Source: a virus. Taken from it: a stretch of DNA of 64,000 nt. The notes below the pieces were generated by a model. That model ran no database searches and was not told the origin of the DNA. It saw nothing but the letters and a program-made list of their open reading frames with translations. This document shows positions 33,539 through 41,025 of this stretch, in pieces. The translations under genes were made by a program, and so were the position numbers. Where the stretch lies: positions 1 to 64,000 of the IMG/VR virus record IMGVR_UViG_3300026484_000236. One strand, written 5' to 3'. How positions within the stretch are numbered: the stretch's first letter is position 1; each line of letters starts with the position of its first letter.

Positions 33539-33636
33539 TCTTTTTCCTCCCATTCATATTCATAAATTTTTTTCTTACCATTTTTACCACGATATCGGTA
33601 TTTTGATATTTTTTTAAGAATTAGTTGTTTCTCCAT
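33535..33636 (-). CDS. very small charged protein, 33 aa
   Basis: Begins with ATG at 33636 inside the end of the beta'-N gene, behind AAAGGATATTT, and ends in TGA overlapping the next ATG. Sequence is basic then acidic (KYRYRGKNGKKKIYEYEWEEKE). The double overlap with neighbours and the ribosome binding site suggest it is translated, but at this length chance cannot be excluded. Confidence 0.4.
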   Translation of the reverse strand: MEKQLILKKISKYRYRGKNGKKKIYEYEWEEKE

Positions 33637-35155
33637 AAATATCCTTTATCTTATCCCTATAAATTTTTGTAACTGCTAATTTCATATTATTTTGAAATAT
33701 TTTCATCATTGGTCTATTCTCTAAAATACCTTTTCGAACATATTCTGGAGCTTCTTGCAGTGCTTCAAAATACAATAATCTTTCATCATCCGATAATCCA
33801 TCTAATTCCGGTATTTCTATAATTTCGTTTTTAGAATCCCCATAGGCTCTTGCTAACATATATCCAGACATACTCCACTTATATAAGTTTGGTTGTCTTT
33901 CAACAATCATTTTAAAATCAGAAATATAATTTTTAAGAAAATCACTTAAATCATCTTCTGGTATAGCTATTTCAAAGTTTTTATCAAAACTATCATATAC
34001 ATATTGAATGTATTCAACTATACTAAATAATTTAACTTCCCCCTCTTTTTCTATAATTTCAATTTCGTTTTCTTCATACTTAAGAAATAAATATCTAAGT
34101 AACTCAGGTAAGAATAATTTCTTAACGCTTTCTTCCGGAAGACCAATTTGATAAGGTTTAAGAACTGGATTAGGAACAATTACAGCTCTCTGAGAGAATT
34201 CAATTGTTTTACCAGTCAATGATTCCCTAACATAATTCTTAGTTTTTTGAAAGTTAAATTGAAGAATTTCATCATAAATAGCGTCAACTGATTGCTGGTA
34301 TTTATATACCGTATTTCCAAAGAAATCTGAATTAGCGTTATAAAGATTATCCATAATACTAGTACCTCTAGAAATATTTTTAAGTATTTCTATATAAGCT
34401 TTTGAAATAGGATGTGGTATAATTTTTACGTTTGAAATTTTAATAACCTGTCTTGAACCAGGAGGAGTTACTAAAATATAATTAATAAAAATATGTTTGA
34501 TATATTTATAATTAATTTTATCAGTTATTAAATGTCTAAATTTATAACGTTCCTCTAATTTTTCTTCTTCGGTAACTGGATGTTCAATTACTTCTCCGGT
34601 TTCTTCATTTATCGAGTAATACTCAGATTTTAATTCATCTTTAAGAAAATTAAATAATAATCTTAATGAATTAATATCAAATACTGGAAAATCAACTAAA
34701 CAATTACCAATTTCCTTTTCTGATATTTTTGAGGTTCTCAATAATTTTTCTTTACTGAGACTATAAATATATGGATTTTCTTTATTAGCGTTATATTGAA
34801 ATTTATTTAATAAATTTTTTATAGCGTTAAAACCAAATACCTCTTGCAAAGCATTTTTAAAATCTGGGTTTATAATATATATACCTTCGGGTAATAATAT
34901 TTTAGCAAATTGGGAATTACGTTTATCGCTTAATCCACATTCAACTCCACAAAGATCACAAACTTCCCCAGCATTAATTCTTCCAAATAATTTTTCGCAT
35001 TGGCATTTATAATTTTTCAATGGTCCAAATATCTGTTCGGAATATAATGAATCTTTGCTAAAGATATTGTGTTTATTACTTGTGTATATTGCCGGATTGG
35101 TTACTTCGGGTAACTCATCCACTCTCTCGTACTCTTTAAAATTTAATGTAATCAT
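33614..35155 (-). CDS. non-virion RNA polymerase, beta' subunit N-terminal part
   Basis: 513 residues matching the N-terminal part of beta': SEQIFGPLKNYKCQCEKLFGRINAGEVCDLCGVE is the first zinc-binding site with its four cysteines, and VRESLTGKTIEFSQRAVIVPNPVLKPYQIGLPEE matches the bacterial L-x-G-K-R-V-D-Y-S-G-R-S-V-I-V segment. It ends RKGILENRPMMKIF, near the place of the N-R-A-P-T-L-H motif, just before the active-site loop that opens the beta'-C gene. Start follows CAAAGGAATTAA, below a promoter-like motif. Confidence 0.88.
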   Translation of the reverse strand: MITLNFKEYERVDELPEVTNPAIYTSNKHNIFSKDSLYSEQIFGPLKNYKCQCEKLFGRINAGEVCDLCGVECGLSDKRNSQFAKILLPEGIYIINPDFKNALQEVFGFNAIKNLLNKFQYNANKENPYIYSLSKEKLLRTSKISEKEIGNCLVDFPVFDINSLRLLFNFLKDELKSEYYSINEETGEVIEHPVTEEEKLEERYKFRHLITDKINYKYIKHIFINYILVTPPGSRQVIKISNVKIIPHPISKAYIEILKNISRGTSIMDNLYNANSDFFGNTVYKYQQSVDAIYDEILQFNFQKTKNYVRESLTGKTIEFSQRAVIVPNPVLKPYQIGLPEESVKKLFLPELLRYLFLKYEENEIEIIEKEGEVKLFSIVEYIQYVYDSFDKNFEIAIPEDDLSDFLKNYISDFKMIVERQPNLYKWSMSGYMLARAYGDSKNEIIEIPELDGLSDDERLLYFEALQEAPEYVRKGILENRPMMKIFQNNMKLAVTKIYRDKIKDIYGETTNS

Positions 35156-35180
35156 TTAATTCCTTTGAATTTTAGACTGT

Positions 35181-35200
35181 ATTTATTATATCTATAATAC
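35181..35200 (-). promoter_or_regulatory. promoter-like ATAGATAT motif upstream of beta'-N
   Basis: Minus-strand GTATTATAGATATAATAAAT lies 26 bases before the beta'-N start. The rest of the gap (35201-35347) is AT-rich and holds nothing else I can identify. Confidence 0.4.
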
Positions 35201-35347
35201 TGTTTCTCTACATTTAGTTTTTATTTTATGGTTTATCGACTAATCTAAAATTAAAATAAATACTTTTTAATATTAAATTTATATAATATTCTTCAAATAT
35301 TAATATTACTATATTAATTCTTTCTTATTTATTTTATTCCTTTTAAT

Positions 35348-36100
35348 TTAATCGAATTTAATATTTAATTTAAATGTTTTTGATATAAATTCTCTTTTGT
35401 TTAATTTTTTTCCATTTATCCAATATTGATTTTTTTTTACATTGTTTGTATATTCCAATGCTGGTCCATCTTCTCGGTGCAATTTATCATGCACAAAATA
35501 CTGGCGGTAACCTAGATATTTACATTCGACGGCTGGACCATCTTCTCGGTGATATTCTCCAAATATTGCCCAGATTTTACAAAATTTTTTTGAAATTTTA
35601 GCTGGACCATCTTCTCGATGAAGAAAATATTTATAGTCTTCTATTAATTCATTTTTAAATTTTTTTCTTATATTATAATTCAACAATATTGATATTTGGT
35701 TTAATCTAGATAAATTATTCCATTCTATCTTAAAAAAATAAATATTAGAATGAGTATAAAATAACCAGTCGTCTCTTGGCACCGGATTAAGTTTAAATAT
35801 ATTTCGAAAAACTTTGAAAAAATGAATATACTTAAAGGCACCCGAAGGTTTATAAAATATTGGAAATATTCCATATTTAAAATATTTATAATAAATATAT
35901 AGTGGATATAATTTTAAAAAATCTGCTATATATACAAATGATAATTTAAATAATGAAAAAATTTTTATAAAGGTCGGGAAACTTAAAGCAAACCATTTTT
36001 TAACTTGGTTATATTTATAGTTTAATTTCCATTCATTTAAATTGTTCGTGTGTTCTCTTTCTCCAACTAGGCCTCGTAAATCTCCATCCACGTTGATCAT
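35348..36100 (-). CDS. protein with three HREDGPA repeats and C-terminal KLNIKFD tail
   Basis: 250 residues. The C-terminal half has three copies of H-R-E-D-G-P-A spaced by 20-25 residues, with aromatic strands between them, a repeat known from hypothetical proteins of T4-like and other large phages. The N-terminal half is aromatic and basic with long hydrophobic stretches (FALSFPTFIKIFSLFKLSFVYIADFLKLYPLYIYY) that may associate with membrane. The last residues FKLNIKFD are the shared tail. Function unknown. Start follows CAGGTAGATAG. Confidence 0.6.
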   Translation of the reverse strand: MINVDGDLRGLVGEREHTNNLNEWKLNYKYNQVKKWFALSFPTFIKIFSLFKLSFVYIADFLKLYPLYIYYKYFKYGIFPIFYKPSGAFKYIHFFKVFRNIFKLNPVPRDDWLFYTHSNIYFFKIEWNNLSRLNQISILLNYNIRKKFKNELIEDYKYFLHREDGPAKISKKFCKIWAIFGEYHREDGPAVECKYLGYRQYFVHDKLHREDGPALEYTNNVKKNQYWINGKKLNKREFISKTFKLNIKFD

Positions 36101-36502
36101 CTATCTACCTGTTTGGATAAGATACTTTAAAGCTGCTGATATATGTTTACAATATTTTTTATGGCAATCTGGATTAGTAGTTTCTGGTGGAGCGTCTACA
36201 AATCCTTCTGGTATAAATAAAGAACCTTCTTGATTTAAACAATACGCTCTTCTAAAAATAAAATCATGGCAATTGCAATACACCCGTACTTCGGTATCTG
36301 GTGTAATTATTGGTACGCCATTTCGACCCTCTACTTTAACAGTATATAATTGTGGCCCACCGTACTTCTTTTTCATAGTAGTACCGGAACTTTTAATAAT
36401 TAGCTGTTTACTTTCCTGATCAAAATTACGAGATTTTATAAGTTTGATTACGCTCATATTATGATCAACATTACCAGACATTAACTCATGTGCTTTTAAC
36501 AT
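36101..36502 (-). CDS. SWIM-type zinc-finger-like protein, 133 aa
   Basis: VRVYCNCHDFIFRRAYCL ... PDCHKKYCKHISAALKYL fits the C-x-C ... C-x-H pattern of SWIM zinc fingers, with extra cysteines in between. SWIM domains bind DNA or protein. The N-terminal half has basic strands. Start follows AAAAGGAAGAAAA. Confidence 0.6.
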   Translation of the reverse strand: MLKAHELMSGNVDHNMSVIKLIKSRNFDQESKQLIIKSSGTTMKKKYGGPQLYTVKVEGRNGVPIITPDTEVRVYCNCHDFIFRRAYCLNQEGSLFIPEGFVDAPPETTNPDCHKKYCKHISAALKYLIQTGR

Positions 36503-36517
36503 TTTTCTTCCTTTTTT

Positions 36518-36898
36518 TTATTCTGTCCATTCATAAATTAAATCCTCATATTTAAAATCGATAATTTTGTTCTTAAAATATACTTGTGTTGTATATATTT
36601 TATCATTTTCATCTATAACGCTTATTATACCACGTTTAAATAATTCAGATTCAAAATCATCCAATACTTTTAATTTAGTATGATGAATTTCCCAAACTTC
36701 TCCATTAATAAATAAACCAGTGTTTTCCTGATCTAGTAAATATGGAAATTTTACAAAACCATTTTTATCATTAATAACCATTGGAAATTTTTTAACTGTT
36801 TTAGCCTTTGTCTTATATGTACCAATTTTCTTTAAAATATCATTATTTTCAAAATTATTTTTTAAAGAACCATATACAAATATTTTCACAATTCCCAT
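36518..36898 (-). CDS. gamma-glutamylcyclotransferase/AIG2-like protein
   Basis: 126 residues. IFVYGSLKNNF at the start is the Y-G-S-L substrate loop of this fold, and INGEVWEIHHTKLKVLDDFE carries the expected helix with the catalytic-region Glu. Family members act on gamma-glutamyl amines or glutathione breakdown products; phages often carry them with unknown purpose. Its ribosome binding site lies in the end of the upstream phosphoesterase gene. Confidence 0.75.
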   Translation of the reverse strand: MGIVKIFVYGSLKNNFENNDILKKIGTYKTKAKTVKKFPMVINDKNGFVKFPYLLDQENTGLFINGEVWEIHHTKLKVLDDFESELFKRGIISVIDENDKIYTTQVYFKNKIIDFKYEDLIYEWTE

Positions 36899-36899
36899 A

Positions 36900-37721
36900 T
36901 TAATTTCCTTCGAATATTTCTAAATCGTCTTTATCTATAAAAAAATCCGATAATTTTTTAGGAGTAAAATTTACTCTTTCACATGAACAATTAAAATATT
37001 TCAAATTAAATTTTTCTCCAAACGGATTTATATTTCTAGAATGTGTATGACCATGAAAATTAAATTTAATAGTATTATCATTATTTACAATATGAATTAA
37101 CTTATCGATTCTTAGATTTATATTTTCATTTTTTCCTCGTCTAGAAACTTCTTTTTCGTACTCCGAAATTGGATAATGACTAAATATAGAATTATTAATA
37201 ATTAAAGTGCTGAATAAATCGTCTTTATCTTTTCCAGGAACTTCTCTTATAATCATTTTACCATTTTCTAAAAATAGAACTTTAACCAGTCCCCGAATTA
37301 CAGTAAAATTTGGATAAGAATTTGAACCACTTCTATCATGATTACCCAGAATTAATATTTTTTTACCATTAAGTTTTGGTATAATTTCCTGGATACCTTT
37401 CCAGGCAAAATCACCCATACATATAATAAGATCCTCGTCTTTAATTACATCATTCCATTTTCTAATTATCATATCATTATGATATTCAATTAATTCTTTA
37501 GAAATATTTTCTAACTTTTTATGAGTTCTTCCTGTATCCTGATACAAGAAATCTTTTATTACTTTAATAAACTTTTCTGGAAGTTCTGGATGTTCGAGAA
37601 CTAAATCTAATCTAGATCTTTCAAAAAGAAAAACTCTATCATGAAAAAAATGAGTATCCGATATTATACGAGTATTTCCATTAATCTCTTTTAATATTTC
37701 TAAATCTTTTCTTTCTAGCAT
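36900..37721 (-). CDS. calcineurin-like metallophosphoesterase
   Basis: 273 residues with all metal-binding motifs in order: IISDTHFFHD near the N-terminus, CMGDFAW, LILGNHDRSGSN, FSHYP and FHGHTHSRN. The set is typical of small phage phosphoesterases of the calcineurin superfamily; the substrate (nucleotide, nucleic acid end or phosphoprotein) cannot be told. The C-terminus LEIFEGN partly resembles the shared tail, but here it can be explained by the ribosome binding site for the next gene. Confidence 0.85.
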   Translation of the reverse strand: MLERKDLEILKEINGNTRIISDTHFFHDRVFLFERSRLDLVLEHPELPEKFIKVIKDFLYQDTGRTHKKLENISKELIEYHNDMIIRKWNDVIKDEDLIICMGDFAWKGIQEIIPKLNGKKILILGNHDRSGSNSYPNFTVIRGLVKVLFLENGKMIIREVPGKDKDDLFSTLIINNSIFSHYPISEYEKEVSRRGKNENINLRIDKLIHIVNNDNTIKFNFHGHTHSRNINPFGEKFNLKYFNCSCERVNFTPKKLSDFFIDKDDLEIFEGN

Positions 37722-37722
37722 C

Positions 37723-38451
37723 TTAATACTCCGATTTAATTAAATGATTAATTGGATGTTTCTCAGTAGTTAATTCTTTAATAACTTCCGGAATTATACA
37801 TCTAACCGAATCAATTTTTTTATATTTTTTATTAATTGATTTATTATCATCGGATAATTTATCAATCCAACCGGTAATTTGTCCAGCCCCAGAACCAGTT
37901 GTTTTACAAACGCATTTTTTAGAAGTAATATAATACTTATATTTTTTCGTAAATATTAATTTCATATTTTCTTTTGGTTGTATAAATACATTAATATCTA
38001 AATGTTCACCAAAAATATTATACTGATTATTTAAAAAATTGTATAGATATCCCTCTTCATTTCCAGTACCTAATCCGGTTCGGACTGGATTAAGATTAGT
38101 ATACTTGTAAAAAACTTTATCTTTTTTATCATAAAGTAAATAAAATTCTTTATTATTACCAAACACTTTTATAATAATATTTTTGTATGTTTCTTGAGCT
38201 TCAAAAATATTATTAACATACTTAGTAATTTTTTTTTTGAATTTTTCCTTTGGGTCTAAAAATTCTTCAAAACAGTCCTCTGGATATCCTTTTCGAAGGA
38301 GTTCCATCATCGAATCATGATCAATTCTAGAATTAGTAATTTCTAAATATTTTTGTTGATAAACAATACCTTTAAAAGTTACTTCCTCAAATTTCATTAA
38401 ACCATCTTCTACTTCTCTTGGGAGTACAAATATATATTTTTTTTCAGACAT
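37723..38451 (-). CDS. unknown protein, 242 aa
   Basis: Start at 38451 follows AAGGAAATAAA. Mixed alpha/beta; one Cys-containing Gly-rich stretch (CVCKTTGSGAGQITGWIDKL). No family is recognised. Its stop is two bases from the phosphoesterase ATG. Confidence 0.6.
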   Translation of the reverse strand: MSEKKYIFVLPREVEDGLMKFEEVTFKGIVYQQKYLEITNSRIDHDSMMELLRKGYPEDCFEEFLDPKEKFKKKITKYVNNIFEAQETYKNIIIKVFGNNKEFYLLYDKKDKVFYKYTNLNPVRTGLGTGNEEGYLYNFLNNQYNIFGEHLDINVFIQPKENMKLIFTKKYKYYITSKKCVCKTTGSGAGQITGWIDKLSDDNKSINKKYKKIDSVRCIIPEVIKELTTEKHPINHLIKSEY

Positions 38452-38468
38452 TTTATTTCCTTTTTTAT

Positions 38469-38813
38469 TTAATTAAATACAATAGTGGTTATATTATTTA
38501 AACCACTAGTTTCTTTATTTAATGGTAATTTACCATAACTAATTTCATAATTAACTCCTAAAACTAATTTTAAGCGTTCTAAACTACTAATATAATTCAG
38601 CCACGATTCATTAACATACGACCAAAAATTATAGCCTTCTGGAGTACTTTCCCACTCAAAAGAATAATTAATATATTCCACACTATCACCACCTGGTATG
38701 TCTAGTTTGGAACAAAAGTTACGATACTTTAAATTCGAAGTAAATCTTTTGGCTATATCATACGAATAATTTTGTATTAACCATTCGTATAATGTTATTA
38801 TTTTTCTTTTCAT
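38469..38813 (-). CDS. small W-x-x-T-x-E-G-Y-N-x-W family protein, 114 aa
   Basis: Begins with a YEWLIQNYSYD helix, then VEYINYSFEWESTPEGYNFWSYVNESW. The same layout, with EGYNYW and VNDEW, is seen at 39410-39781, and the N-terminal EWL helix also at 39071-39409, so these are tandem paralogues. This one lacks the KLKIKFEG tail. It lies just downstream of the left copy of the long inverted repeat. I recall similar W-x-x-T-x-E-G motifs in small proteins of T4-like phages, without known function. Confidence 0.6.
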   Translation of the reverse strand: MKRKIITLYEWLIQNYSYDIAKRFTSNLKYRNFCSKLDIPGGDSVEYINYSFEWESTPEGYNFWSYVNESWLNYISSLERLKLVLGVNYEISYGKLPLNKETSGLNNITTIVFN

Positions 38814-38864
38814 AATTTTCCTTTATTTATCAAATTTAATATCTTTTTATTTCAAACAACTATC

Positions 38865-39072
38865 AATAGTTAACTATTAATAGTTGTTTGTTTTTAAAAT
38901 CTCTAGCTAACAGATTTTAAAATAAACTTAAAATCAAAAACCAAGTCCCCTATTTTCCGGTGTTATAAAGGATTGAAAATTTAACTATTTCTTAAATTTT
39001 AGGTTTTAAAATTTTTTGTCTTTTTGAAATAACTGGCTATAGTAGGTTAGTTGACACTATGAATAGTTATTT
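38865..39072 (-). repeat. left copy of 208-bp inverted repeat; structured leader element
   Basis: Matches the reverse complement of 50865-51072 with one mismatch (39063 against 50874). In both places the element is oriented the same way relative to the gene downstream of it: here toward 38813 on the minus strand, there toward the virion polymerase gene. Read in that direction it contains several hairpins, including two that share AAAATTT and so exclude each other. The rest of the gap 38814-39070 holds nothing else. Confidence 0.92.
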
Positions 39073-39409
39073 AATTCCCTTCGAATTTGATTTTTAATTT
39101 TTCTTTTTTAAAAAAATTAAAATCGTAATATACATCCTCATCTAACAATTTATTAATTTCAGAAAAACATCTCCAATCTTGATCAATAATAAAAAATTTA
39201 CTAGAAAACGTTTTATCAGAATGATTCCATATAAACAATCTGTCAATTATGTTCTTATTTCTCGTTAGACCATTAATCTCAGAACAATTTTTTTTATTGG
39301 AATAATTGCCAAGATTTTTATGCATATGTGAAAATTTTATTTCTTTTTTTAATAAATTAATATTAAAATTATACTTATCAGTTAACCATTCTATTATATT
39401 TACTCTCAC
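39071..39409 (-). CDS. small paralogue family protein, 112 aa, with KLKIKFEGN tail
   Basis: Starts with GTG at 39409 behind GAAGGAGATTAG, supplied by the tail of the upstream gene. IIEWLTDKYNF resembles the N-terminus of the 38469 gene; LFIWNHSDKTFSSKFF ... DQDWRCF may be a diverged W-x-x-T region. It ends KEKLKIKFEGN. No gene follows closely, so the tail is not kept merely as a ribosome binding site. Its stop codon lies at the edge of the inverted repeat. Confidence 0.6.
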   Translation of the reverse strand: MRVNIIEWLTDKYNFNINLLKKEIKFSHMHKNLGNYSNKKNCSEINGLTRNKNIIDRLFIWNHSDKTFSSKFFIIDQDWRCFSEINKLLDEDVYYDFNFFKKEKLKIKFEGN

Positions 39410-39781
39410 CTAATCTCCTTCGAATTTAACTTTTAATTTTTTAGTATTTGGTAAATGATTAAAGAATATTTTTTTTACGTTATATTCCGGGTGATCTTCA
39501 TAATTTTCAATATCGTATAAAACAGTTTTCCATTCATCATTTACTATTTTCCAATAATTATATCCTTCCTGAGTTTTACTCCAATGAGCATGTAAATTTA
39601 TATATTGGGTTGGGTGTAAATTTTTATTATATAATCTCTTTTTTTTATATGAGGATAATAAAGAAATATTATGTAAAAAATTTTTATAAGCTAATTCGTA
39701 TCCTTCTGTTTTTTCAGAAAAAATAATTAACCATTCTAAAAAACAAATTTCTTCATTTAAGTATGGTTTTTCTAAATTCAT
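39410..39781 (-). CDS. small W-x-x-T-x-E-G-Y-N-x-W family protein, 123 aa, with KLKVKFEGD tail
   Basis: FLEWLIIFSEKTEGYELAY at the N-terminus, then TQYINLHAHWSKTQEGYNYWKIVNDEW in the middle and NTKKLKVKFEGD at the end. It is the clearest member of the small-protein family that shares both the Trp motif and the tail. Start follows AAAAAAGGAAAATAA. Function unknown. Confidence 0.65.
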   Translation of the reverse strand: MNLEKPYLNEEICFLEWLIIFSEKTEGYELAYKNFLHNISLLSSYKKKRLYNKNLHPTQYINLHAHWSKTQEGYNYWKIVNDEWKTVLYDIENYEDHPEYNVKKIFFNHLPNTKKLKVKFEGD

Positions 39782-39814
39782 TTATTTTCCTTTTTTAATT
39801 TAAGTAAGCATAAA

Positions 39815-40005
39815 ATGGTCCCGCGCCTTGCTTCGAGGTAGTAAGCCAAGTAGTACTAAGTATTAATCCCATTATCAATCTATTGTATATCTTGCTTTTA
39901 CGCTAGTACAATCCCTTGTACCAATATACTATTGATAATGTATTAATCCTAATACCACCTGCCATACTGCTCTATGCCTGACCGGTAACCCGATATAATA
40001 AGCTT
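39815..40005 (-). ncRNA. candidate structured RNA in a 340-bp gene-free gap
   Basis: The gap 39782-40123 has no plausible gene but is unusually rich in GC-containing complementary segments. ATTATCAAT (39871-39879) pairs with ATTGATAAT (39931-39939); inside it GTACAA pairs around a CCCT-type loop (39906-39921); GTATTA/TAATAC form a hairpin at 39940-39955; CTTGCTT pairs with AAGCCAAG at 39827-39850. The block GTATTAATCC flanks the long stem on both sides. No tRNA T-arm is visible, so it is not an obvious tRNA. Strand is assumed from the neighbours. Confidence 0.4.
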
Positions 40006-40029
40006 CTTTCATCTTATTGTATCTTTTCT

Positions 40030-40048
40030 GATTATAAGATATCTATAC
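40030..40048 (-). promoter_or_regulatory. promoter-like GTATAGATATCTTATAATC motif
   Basis: Identical over 19 bases to the motif at 47628-47646, and preceded in both cases by ACTTTAAAATAACTAT. It lies in the gap between 40124-40330 and the candidate structured RNA, so it may start transcription of that RNA or of the genes after it. Confidence 0.45.
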
Positions 40049-40123
40049 ACATATATAGTTATTTTAAAGTAAATGTGCAATATTTTATTCTTAAACTTTT
40101 CTTTATTTATTTATATCTTTACT

Positions 40124-40330
40124 TTATTTCCAGTTTAATAATTTAACTAGAACCTTTTCGTGAGATCGGTTAACCATTACTTCATCTCGCCATACTGGTC
40201 TATAAGTATGTCTATTTTGACTTACTAATTTTAAATAAATTTCTGGTTTATTTTCTTCAATATCTTTAATAATAGAATTGAACATTTCCTCTGCTTTATC
40301 TATACTTTCATTTATTTTTTTCTTTAACAC
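40124..40330 (-). CDS. unknown small protein, 68 aa
   Basis: Starts with GTG at 40330 behind AAAAAGGAAAAAGCC. Helical N-terminus (KKKINESIDKAEEMFNSIIKDIEEN), then a basic part ending VKLLNWK. No family is recognised. Confidence 0.5.
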   Translation of the reverse strand: MLKKKINESIDKAEEMFNSIIKDIEENKPEIYLKLVSQNRHTYRPVWRDEVMVNRSHEKVLVKLLNWK

Positions 40331-40349
40331 GGCTTTTTCCTTTTTTATT

Positions 40350-40556
40350 TTAATGTTTAAATATGTATTGATCGATGTTGTAAAATATAAAAGCTCCTAT
40401 AATAGAAACTATTACCAAATCAATATATTCTTTATATTTTCCAAACTTTTTGGTTAAACTATATTTATTTATTAATACTAATGGTATCATCATTACGAAT
40501 GCACTGAGTAGCCATCTACTTAAATAAATACCAAAACGTTCTGTAAAAAAACACAT
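40350..40556 (-). CDS. small membrane protein, 68 aa
   Basis: Two hydrophobic helices (LSRWLLSAFVMMIPLVLI and IDLVIVSIIGAFIFYNI) joined by a basic loop. Start at 40556 is coupled to the tail of the upstream gene, whose GAAGGAG serves as ribosome binding site. An inner-membrane accessory or lysis-related role is possible. Confidence 0.55.
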   Translation of the reverse strand: MCFFTERFGIYLSRWLLSAFVMMIPLVLINKYSLTKKFGKYKEYIDLVIVSIIGAFIFYNIDQYIFKH

Positions 40557-40967
40557 CTATTCTCCTTCGAATTTAATTTTTATTTTTGGAACATCTTTTA
40601 TATTGCAAAATAAGTTTATATTTTTAGCACCAATTTTATCATAAACACTATTCCAATTGTGTCTGAGATTAAAAAAATACTCCCCATAATCAGAATCATC
40701 CCAATCATTCGTATCTATATTAAAAAATCTTTGTATATTAAAAATTTTATTCGTTTCAGCACGTCTGAAAAAATCAAAAATTGCTCCGACATCGGTTTTT
40801 AAATGTTCTGTATATTTATAGTTTCTATTTTTATAAACATTGAAGAATTTTTCAAATTCTTCCATTTTTAATTCTGGGTATAAATCAATAAATTCCATAA
40901 ACACTATATTATTTTTTTTAGAGCTATTTAAAATAAAATCTATTTCATTTTTTATTTTTCTTCTCAT
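40557..40967 (-). CDS. small protein, 136 aa, with KIKIKFEGE tail
   Basis: Helical, aromatic and Asp-rich, with YFFNLRHNWNSVYDKIGA in the position of the Trp helix of the 39410 family and ending DVPKIKIKFEGE. Start at 40967 follows AAAAGAGACGAT. Function unknown. Confidence 0.55.
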   Translation of the reverse strand: MRRKIKNEIDFILNSSKKNNIVFMEFIDLYPELKMEEFEKFFNVYKNRNYKYTEHLKTDVGAIFDFFRRAETNKIFNIQRFFNIDTNDWDDSDYGEYFFNLRHNWNSVYDKIGAKNINLFCNIKDVPKIKIKFEGE

Positions 40968-40988
40968 ATCGTCTCTTTTACCTCTTTT

Positions 40989-41025
40989 TAACGACAGGAA
41001 ATGATTCCGGAACTTATTCCGGAAT
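40989..41025 (-). terminator. 9-bp hairpin overlapping stop codon, followed by CCTGTCGTTA
   Basis: On the minus strand ATTCCGGAA pairs with TTCCGGAAT across the clamp-loader stop codon (41025-41004), and CCTGTCGTTA follows after six bases. It is the second of four hairpin-plus-CCTGTCGTTA elements. Confidence 0.6.

Noticed and set aside
36900-36920. Counting the phosphoesterase end LEIFEGN as a full member of the shared tail family
   Set aside because: Only the F-E-G-N part matches, and those codons also form the ribosome binding site of the next gene.
39782-40123. tRNA gene in the structured gap
   Set aside because: No cloverleaf with a G-T-T-C-x-A type T-arm and acceptor stem can be drawn on either strand.
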